50,743 nucleotides of DNA, taken from NCBI GenBank assembly GCA_017467335.1, contig JAFTSJ010000015.1:1-50743 (forward strand). The letters run 5' to 3'. The notes under the pieces are model-generated. The model ran no database searches and was not told where the DNA came from. It saw only the letters and a list, made by a program, of their open reading frames with translations. The position numbers and the translations under genes are program-made. Origin of the DNA: Alphaproteobacteria bacterium. GTDB taxonomy: Bacteria > Pseudomonadota > Alphaproteobacteria > CAAHEQ01 > UBA3637. Below, piece after piece: positions 45,468 through 50,743 of the stretch (positions are counted from its first letter, which is position 1; each line of letters starts with the position of its first letter).

Positions 45468-47132
45468 CTAAAAATCTCTCATCCGTGATTCCGGAGCTAA
45501 TGGCGATTCCAAAACTTCCGGCGTTAACAAGATAACCATAACATCCCGTGTGTTTTCGCTGTATGCTTGTCCACCCAAGATACCAATCTTAGCCCGACCG
45601 ATACCACCGGTTGTTGTTGTATTCTTAACCTGTTCAAATCCTGTCAAGACAAGTGTTGAACCGGAACGCATTGCAATTTCTTGAATGAAACCACGTGTTT
45701 GCATTTTCGGCAACTGAACAACCGTAACATCTTTATCGCCTGTATCTTCTTCATCAGAAGATGTGTCTTCGCTATCGGATGTTTCGCTATCAGAATCGCT
45801 TTCGCCGTCTTCACTTTGTTGACCGTCAGAGGAGAATTTTTCCAAAGCAATCAAGTCTGTCAAGTTCATAGAGAACATAATAATTAAGCGACCATGATCC
45901 AAAATACGAGGCAAAATTTCTAACATAAAACCATAATTCAATGTATCTGTTTGCATATCAACGTCAACACTTCTGTCCGAACCGGAACCGGAAGTTGAAA
46001 CATTTGATTCACTAACATAGTTTTGTTGCGTTGTAATTTGAACCGGAGCAACTTTATTATTTAAAGTCGTAACACTGGCTGATGTAACAAGTGATGTCTT
46101 ACCTTGTGATGAGAAGGCTTGAATAACAGCACTTGAATTTTTCCAGTTAGATGACGGACGCAATAATGTCATCGATAACATACCGGCTGCTGCCCCTGTT
46201 GTTGAACCGGAAGCAATCGTAAACGGACTTGTATAGTCTGCTAAAATATTATTACTTCCAAAAACACCCGCCAAATCTAAACCATAATTATCTGAATTGC
46301 TGACAGATACCAACAATACCTTAACAGAGATAGCAACTTGACGTGACAATTTTTCATTAAATTTGTTAATCCAATCAGCGGCTTCACGAATAACAAACGG
46401 ACTACCCGTAACTGTAACCGTTCCGGCAACACGACTAAACGATAATTTAGCCCCTTCACCAACAACTTGTTCTAACCCTTGTTCAATATTATCCCAAAGG
46501 GCCAAATTAGCAGATGATGATAATGAAGACGATGAACTACCACCCCCTTCACCCATCGTGGCACCGGATAATGAATTAGAAATTGATGTTTCTGTCGGCA
46601 AAGCATAAATATTGAAAACCCGAGTTTCCTTTGTGTAGAAAGTAATAATACCGGATTTATACCGCCACCAAACACCGTAGCGATTTGATAAATAATTCAA
46701 CAAACCACTTAATTTACCACTGTAATTCATCGGGATAGTTTCAGTTGGAACGGCATCTTCTGCCTTTAAATTATCCAAACGTACCGTGATACCCGTTACA
46801 TCCGTGATTTCTTGTACAAGATCCGGCAATGTTGCTTCTTGTGCAATTGAAAGTGTAACAGAATCATTTTCTTCTAAATGAGCCGGTAACGCATCACCTT
46901 CCGAAATTTTAACACTATCTGCCCCCAACCAAATATCATTTTTCGTACGAACCGTATCAACCGGAGCGGGCAAATCAGGAATTTGAGCCTGTTGCAAGTG
47001 TTCTTCAGCTCGTTCTAATGTTGTTTCGATTTTTTTATTTGTTCGAGCAACGTATTCATTACAGGCACTCAAAACAAATGTTGATGCCATTAAAACAGCA
47101 ACAAGTCCGAATTTAATTGTTCTAGTCAGCAT
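45468..47132 (-). CDS. PilN-like outer-membrane secretin lipoprotein
   Basis: The lipobox LSAC (Cys at residue 24 of the chosen start) makes it an outer-membrane lipoprotein. An N-domain follows, with a STN-like segment PDLVQEITDVTGITVRL, then a Ser-rich spacer (GEGGGSSSSSLSSS) and an N1-like unit (VAGTVTVTGSPFVIREAADW). The secretin core has GLDLAGVFG, a VTSASVTTLNNKVAPVQ segment and a final RSGSTLVLTGFE. An acidic insertion of about 35 residues, nearly all Ser/Asp/Glu, lies at about 434-468 in the core. The start at 47132 is seven bases after AGGAG, whereas the ATG at 47138 is only one base after it. Confidence 0.88.
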   Translation of the reverse strand: MLTRTIKFGLVAVLMASTFVLSACNEYVARTNKKIETTLERAEEHLQQAQIPDLPAPVDTVRTKNDIWLGADSVKISEGDALPAHLEENDSVTLSIAQEATLPDLVQEITDVTGITVRLDNLKAEDAVPTETIPMNYSGKLSGLLNYLSNRYGVWWRYKSGIITFYTKETRVFNIYALPTETSISNSLSGATMGEGGGSSSSSLSSSANLALWDNIEQGLEQVVGEGAKLSFSRVAGTVTVTGSPFVIREAADWINKFNEKLSRQVAISVKVLLVSVSNSDNYGLDLAGVFGSNNILADYTSPFTIASGSTTGAAAGMLSMTLLRPSSNWKNSSAVIQAFSSQGKTSLVTSASVTTLNNKVAPVQITTQQNYVSESNVSTSGSGSDRSVDVDMQTDTLNYGFMLEILPRILDHGRLIIMFSMNLTDLIALEKFSSDGQQSEDGESDSDSETSDSEDTSSDEEDTGDKDVTVVQLPKMQTRGFIQEIAMRSGSTLVLTGFEQVKNTTTTGGIGRAKIGILGGQAYSENTRDVMVILLTPEVLESPLAPESRMRDF

Positions 47133-48135
47133 TTTCATTCTCCTGCGTGTTAATTACCAAAACTCTGTTTCCTTTATAGAATGTTCCGATCGGAGCCGGT
47201 GTTGCCCGTGCAAACGAACGAATGAAAGCAGCAGAAACTTCCGTAAACTTACCACGGAAAACAACACCTGCTTCCAAATTATAATCTCTATCTAATTTCC
47301 AAATAACCGTCCAACCGGACATTTCACCCCAACGCATTAACAAATGACGTAATGTTTCACCGGCCGGAGCATCCCAATCGTGAACTTCTTCACCAAAAGC
47401 AATCCGTTCTTTTAACGACATAACTTTTTGTTGAGATTGAGCTGTTTTTGCTTCCGAAGTTGCTGTTGTTTCTTGCTGAGTTGGTTGTTGCCCTTCTTTT
47501 ACAGAGACCGTTTCTTTTCCATCAACAGCTGGAACACCGGAAACAACATTTTTACCATTAACCGACACCAAGTGAACATTTTCAGGAGCCGCTTCCGGAC
47601 TAGGAACAGCAATCATTTGACCATCAGCAGCAACATAAACATATTCAGCCGTTTGTGTTGCTTGATTTTCCGTTACCGTTGTTTTGATTGTTTTTTCAAT
47701 TTCTGTTTTGAACAAAGCTTCTGAACAAGCATCCCCTGTACAAACAACTTCACCACCTTGTACCGGTTGCAAGGCTAAATCAGCTTGTTGTTGTGCATAC
47801 AACTGTTGAGCCATCTTTTCTTTTACAGACAAACCGCTTTTTGTTGCAGGAACGGATACAGCTACCGGCATACCCCCCTGATATGAAGAATTAGTACTGA
47901 CAGCATATCCTGCATATGTTTGGCTCAGATTTAAATCCGGTTCTTCATATGTTACAACACAGTTACTTGAATTTTCCGCCGTACAAACAGCTTGCTTCGA
48001 CCCAGCCTTTTGTTCAGTCTCTGTCTGCAGAACCAACGTTTCATCACTTTCCAATGATGTACACGCACTCATAAAACCCATTGTGCAAGTCATCATACCC
48101 GCAATTAGTGTCGTTTTTAATAAATTCTGTTTCAT
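47122..48135 (-). CDS. TcpQ/PilL-like pilus lipoprotein
   Basis: The start is the ATG at 48135 with AAGGAGATAGA. The lipobox FMSAC places Cys at residue 25. A long Gln/Thr/Ala-rich linker reaches about residue 250. The last 85 residues form the TcpQ-type domain (W..P.GETLRHLLMRWGE.SGW...W..DRDY.L), which helps the secretin assemble or find the outer membrane in toxin-coregulated-type and IncI pili. Two cysteines in CTAENSSNC and CTGDAC suggest periplasmic disulfides. The stop overlaps the start of the secretin gene. Confidence 0.83.
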   Translation of the reverse strand: MKQNLLKTTLIAGMMTCTMGFMSACTSLESDETLVLQTETEQKAGSKQAVCTAENSSNCVVTYEEPDLNLSQTYAGYAVSTNSSYQGGMPVAVSVPATKSGLSVKEKMAQQLYAQQQADLALQPVQGGEVVCTGDACSEALFKTEIEKTIKTTVTENQATQTAEYVYVAADGQMIAVPSPEAAPENVHLVSVNGKNVVSGVPAVDGKETVSVKEGQQPTQQETTATSEAKTAQSQQKVMSLKERIAFGEEVHDWDAPAGETLRHLLMRWGEMSGWTVIWKLDRDYNLEAGVVFRGKFTEVSAAFIRSFARATPAPIGTFYKGNRVLVINTQENENAD

Positions 48136-48173
48136 TCTATCTCCTTTTCTGCGTTTACTTCCCGACGGAAATT

Positions 48174-49325
48174 CTACCATTTAATCAGTTTATTTTCTTT
48201 AACTTGACCGTTTTTTTGCTGTACTTTACGCATTTCAACGTTATCTTCTCTATGAACCATACGCAAAACCAAACTGTTTTCAGGTCGGTCAACATATTCC
48301 ACAACAATTTGATGCAACGACAATCCCGTATTCATCAAGATACGCTGTATAACAAATAACCGTTTTTGCTGAACAGCAGGATTTGTTTTACTTAAACGAA
48401 TATTGATTGTATATCGTGGATCTTGCCTTGCCTGCAAAGAAAATACTTTAATCCATTTAATCATCTGACCGGAAAATTCAGTCGAACCCGGATAAAACGT
48501 TACTTTAATATCTTGTGGCATTAAAGCCGGCACATCACCACCTTCTTGTGCCTGCATTAACATTTTATCTGCAACTTCGGAAGCATATGTTTTATAAACC
48601 GGAGCAGCATAAGAACCGTTATCCTCAACAACTTCTTTCGGCACAACCGGTTTTAAAGGTAATAACAATCGTTTTTTCTTTACCGGAGCATTATCTTTAC
48701 CTTTACTTTCCACCGGCGTATCGGATAAAACATCATTGACAACATTATCAGCCGTACCGGCAACAATGCGCCCTTCTTTATTATTGAGTTCTGTATTTTG
48801 ATTTTCAGCAGGTACAACCACTTCCCCACGAGAACGAGCCAAAGCTTCTTGATACATCTGAGTTGTCTTTGTCGTTTTACCTGTTAAACGGCGTTCAACA
48901 GCCATTTGTTCTTGAACCGGTATCAACTCCGTTTGCGTAATCTTAATAACCGGCAATTCACGAATCGTTTCCGTTTGTTTTTCTTCAACATCTAAACGAT
49001 GAACTCCTTTATCATCCGTATCAGAAGAATTAACCGCCGGCAAAACAAACATCGGCACAACAAAATCACCTTCCGCCGTAATTGTTGCAATTGCATCTTC
49101 CGGTTTTTGTTGAGAAGAAACCTTTTTTTCCTGCTCAACCAAAACTGCTTCCGATTTTTCATCAATTTTAAGGACATCTTCAACCTGTGAAGCGACCGAT
49201 TCGCTTCCGACAGAGAGTTCTTTATCCGTGTTTTCAGGCATTCCATCTGCCATTAACGGCGTTGCTACAGACAATCCCATGCAAACCGCCAAAATTCCGT
49301 TTAAATATTTTTTTTGTTGCAACAT
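48174..49325 (-). CDS. Exported protein with an OmpA-like C-terminal domain, first gene of the pilus operon
   Basis: The start chosen is the ATG at 49325. The signal peptide ends near PLMA (residue 27). Residues 30-270 are Glu/Val/Lys-rich and low in structure. The last 95 residues (VTFYPGSTEFSGQMIKWIKVFS...RYTINIRLS...RLFVIQRILMNTGLSLHQIVVEYVDR) follow the OmpA-like peptidoglycan-binding pattern, though the usual Asp-Arg pair of the binding loop is not clear. It could anchor the machine to the cell wall. It takes the place that PilL/PilM genes have in R64-like operons. Confidence 0.65.
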   Translation of the reverse strand: MLQQKKYLNGILAVCMGLSVATPLMADGMPENTDKELSVGSESVASQVEDVLKIDEKSEAVLVEQEKKVSSQQKPEDAIATITAEGDFVVPMFVLPAVNSSDTDDKGVHRLDVEEKQTETIRELPVIKITQTELIPVQEQMAVERRLTGKTTKTTQMYQEALARSRGEVVVPAENQNTELNNKEGRIVAGTADNVVNDVLSDTPVESKGKDNAPVKKKRLLLPLKPVVPKEVVEDNGSYAAPVYKTYASEVADKMLMQAQEGGDVPALMPQDIKVTFYPGSTEFSGQMIKWIKVFSLQARQDPRYTINIRLSKTNPAVQQKRLFVIQRILMNTGLSLHQIVVEYVDRPENSLVLRMVHREDNVEMRKVQQKNGQVKENKLIKW

Positions 49326-49359
49326 AACCCTATCTCTCTGAAATATCAAAACAATTTCA

Positions 49360-49396
49360 TTTTATCCCACACATAGCCCCCCAAAAAGGGATAAAA
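49360..49396. promoter_or_regulatory. Perfect 9-bp inverted repeat in the pilus operon leader
   Basis: TTTTATCCC (49360-49368) and GGGATAAAA (49388-49396) with a 19-base spacer that holds a C6 run. It lies between the predicted transcription start near 49410 and the first gene, so it may be an operator or a leader hairpin. Confidence 0.5.
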
Positions 49397-49416
49397 CAAC
49401 GCATAGAATATGTCTC

Positions 49417-49445
49417 ATATTACAACGATGTAAATAAAACTGCAA
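49417..49445 (-). promoter_or_regulatory. Candidate promoter of the pilus operon
   Basis: Minus strand: TTGCAG, 17 bases, TAATAT. It would give an 85-base leader. Its -35 box is only 12 bases from the -35 box of the divergent promoter. Confidence 0.4.
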
Positions 49446-49457
49446 CAAAAAAAGTGC

Positions 49458-49486
49458 TGGACAAACAAAAAAAAACATTTTATAAT
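49458..49486 (+). promoter_or_regulatory. Strong promoter of the VirB2-like gene
   Basis: TGGACA, 17 bases, TATAAT, about 53 bases before the start. Confidence 0.7.
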
Positions 49487-49538
49487 AATGACTGAGACGA
49501 AACAGTCTTATAATATGCATATTAATAAGGAGTATCCT

Positions 49539-49886
49539 ATGAATAGATATTTGAAAATATTTTTGATGTTTGCCGTTGTTGCACTCGTTTTTACAGCAAC
49601 CGATGCATCCGCCCAAAACGTTTTCTCACAGATTTTAAGTAAATTATTGAACACATTTAAAAACGTTCGTAGTGTTATCTTTGTTGTCGGTGGGTTCGGT
49701 TTGGTTGGCTTAGGTTTTGCTGCTATTTTCGGAAAAATCAAATGGCCATGGCTTGCAGCTTTGGCATGTGGTCTTGCCGTTGTTGCATTGGCCGGTGCAA
49801 TGGTTGACTATGTGACAGATTCTGATGAAGGCGGTGGTGGCGTTGTTGACTATGATGCCAACTGGGAAGATACGTTATCAAACTAA
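49539..49886 (+). CDS. TrbC/VirB2-like small membrane pilin
   Basis: The 115-residue product starts at ATG 49539 after AAGGAG. A Sec signal peptide ends near ASA-Q (residue 25). Two hydrophobic helices follow, SVIFVVGGFGLVGLGFAAIF and WLAALACGLAVVALAGAMV, joined by a short basic-aromatic turn (GKIKWPW). This is the layout of VirB2/TrbC conjugative pilins. The C-terminus is acidic and glycine-rich. VirB2-type subunits are normally part of type IV secretion systems, not type IV pili. No VirB genes are seen here, and the gene is transcribed divergently from the pilus operon. It might be a pilus-like subunit for this machine (inference). Confidence 0.68.
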   Translation: MNRYLKIFLMFAVVALVFTATDASAQNVFSQILSKLLNTFKNVRSVIFVVGGFGLVGLGFAAIFGKIKWPWLAALACGLAVVALAGAMVDYVTDSDEGGGGVVDYDANWEDTLSN

Positions 49887-49905
49887 TCAACCATCGTATA
49901 AGAAT

Positions 49906-49939
49906 AAAACAAGCCTTTTTTTCAAAGGCTTGTTTTTTT
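49906..49939 (+). terminator. Terminator of the VirB2-like gene
   Basis: AACAAGCCTTT and AAAGGCTTGTT around a six-base loop, followed by seven T. Confidence 0.9.
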
Positions 49940-49945
49940 ATATAC

Positions 49946-49979
49946 AATAAAACCTGCCAATAAATTAGCAGGTTTTATT
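49946..49979 (-). terminator. Terminator of the lectin-like gene
   Basis: AATAAAACCTGC and GCAGGTTTTATT form a 12-bp stem, 20 bases after the stop at 50000 on the minus strand. Confidence 0.7.
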
Positions 49980-49999
49980 CCTCGCAAATTAAAGCAATG

Positions 50000-50362
50000 T
50001 TAATAACAAAGGGCGTTGAGTAAACTTGTGCGGTTACTGGTTCCGTTGTTAGCACCATTTAAACCTAAACGATATGCTTCGCTGGTTTCGAATGCGATAG
50101 CCGTCCAAACAACAAATCCTTTTCCTAAACTTAAGTTTGTACACGATGTCAAGGGCTTATTATTACAAGCTTCATCCAACGTTACCAGATGCCGTTCATT
50201 GGCTTTACACCACGCAAACGCACTCCACCAGTTCATTTGTTTATCGCTGAAGCAATAAACGTGTTTGTTTTTACCTTCTATTTCCGTACCACCATCGCAT
50301 TTGGCATATGCCATGCTCGGTAATACCACTGTTAACGCCAATATCAATAATAATTTTTTCAT
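50000..50362 (-). CDS. Small secreted protein with a C-type-lectin-like pattern
   Basis: A Sec signal peptide (cleavage near AYA-K, residue 20) is followed by CDGG and YCFSDKQMNWWSAFAWCKANERHLVTLDEAC. That is the start of a C-type-lectin-like domain: a W-W...A...C helix and a Cys. Later FVVWTAIAFET and the final ALCY pair the remaining cysteines. The mature part is only about 100 residues with seven cysteines. GGAGGAAAAA precedes the start. It lies right after the cysteine-rich gene and is probably co-transcribed with it. Confidence 0.6.
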   Translation of the reverse strand: MKKLLLILALTVVLPSMAYAKCDGGTEIEGKNKHVYCFSDKQMNWWSAFAWCKANERHLVTLDEACNNKPLTSCTNLSLGKGFVVWTAIAFETSEAYRLGLNGANNGTSNRTSLLNALCY

Positions 50363-50400
50363 TTTTTCCTCCGTTTATTTTTGGTTGTTTACATTTTGAT

Positions 50401-50743
50401 TTATTCCACTATCGGACATTCTTCCAAATCACCTAAATTGTAATCCATGTCTAAACACACGCCCCAAAGCGGATTACTGCCCTTGTCATCTGCCCTATCG
50501 GTACACCCTTTCGATTTAAACGCTAAATAACAATATTGTTGTTTCGGGCAATCTGTTTGAACGGATAACATCTTTTCCCAATCCGGTATGTCCATTTTGC
50601 ATGAAGCAGTGGTACTATCCATATCTGTACAAGCCCCGAAAATCTGACCGGTCTGATTGGCACTTATGCCACCCGAACATGTTTCAGAACCAAACGATAA
50701 CGCACAATATTGGTTAGGTGGACACGCATCATCAACGGCTTCA
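50401..50743 (-). CDS. Cysteine-rich modular protein, 5' part beyond the window
   Basis: The minus-strand frame is open from the right edge to a stop at 50401, so the start is outside. Two copies of a roughly 60-residue module are visible. Each has a CP..QYC.L.F.S..C core and, 15-20 residues on, (G)(A/V)C.DMD followed by a further Cys. It probably forms disulfides outside the cytoplasm. No family was recognised. It lies upstream of the lectin-like gene on the same strand, so the two may be one operon. An internal ATG at 50622 is not a start: it falls inside the module repeat. Confidence 0.8.
   Translation of the reverse strand, partial: EAVDDACPPNQYCALSFGSETCSGGISANQTGQIFGACTDMDSTTASCKMDIPDWEKMLSVQTDCPKQQYCYLAFKSKGCTDRADDKGSNPLWGVCLDMDYNLGDLEECPIVE

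Noticed and set aside
1-50743. CRISPR array, insertion sequence or prophage
   Set aside because: No regularly spaced direct repeats, transposase, integrase or phage structural gene was seen on either strand. The repeats found are all inside coding or promoter regions.

Overview
The window is AT-rich and densely coded chromosomal DNA from a Gram-negative bacterium. It has outer-membrane lipoproteins, an AsmA family protein, a secretin and TrkH. UvrA, S4, RmuC, DUF3108, TcdA and the 'CPxSGF'-type first zinc site of UvrA point to Alphaproteobacteria. A PFL-activating enzyme, a formate/nitrite-type channel and a PBP1C relic suggest a fermentative, host-associated, genome-reducing lineage, possibly like the gut RF32/'Candidatus Enterousia' group. 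That placement is inference; no marker gene was compared.

Layout. 1-3.5 kb: two tandem paralogous proteins of unknown function on the minus strand, each with its own near-identical promoter and leader; the left one runs off the window. 3.5-10.4 kb: a formate/nitrite channel, a phosphodiesterase, a P-loop kinase, a HAD nucleotidase, rpsD, an AlkD-like protein and two GNAT-type proteins. 10.5-16.5 kb: uvrA, a small secreted protein, pflA and uup. 16.6-18.7 kb: a cysteine-rich prepilin-like protein and an FMN reductase. 18.7-22.5 kb: a repeat-filled noncoding stretch followed by two hydrophilic proteins of unknown function, the first built from nearly identical internal duplications. 22.6-28.5 kb: a small protein, the tatD-tcdA-uvrD operon and trkH. 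28.5-36.6 kb: a giant AsmA-family protein, an M50-like protease with a DUF3108 protein, rmuC, alr and tRNA-Gln(CUG). 36.9-38.1 kb: remnants of an alpha-2-macroglobulin and PBP1C pair. 38.2-39.8 kb: a lipoprotein and a MORN/YwqK protein. 39.8-49.3 kb: a seven-gene type IVb pilus-like operon (PilR, PilQ, PilP, PilO, PilN, TcpQ/PilL-like, OmpA-like) on the minus strand. 49.5-50.7 kb: a divergent VirB2/TrbC-like pilin, then a lectin-like secreted protein and a cysteine-rich modular protein that runs off the right end.

The most coherent unit is the envelope-spanning pilus/secretion operon, which has ATPase, inner-membrane platform, alignment proteins, secretin lipoprotein and peptidoglycan anchor. 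It has no obvious prepilin or prepilin peptidase inside it. A VirB2-like subunit is transcribed back to back with it. A type IV prepilin with cysteine modules lies 22 kb away from its nearest end. The secreted cysteine-rich and lectin-like proteins beside the operon could be its surface partners or substrates (inference).

Promoters are unusually easy to read: many intergenic regions carry a TTGnnn box, 17 bases, then a TATAAT-like box. They were used, with Shine-Dalgarno sequences, to correct many start codons.
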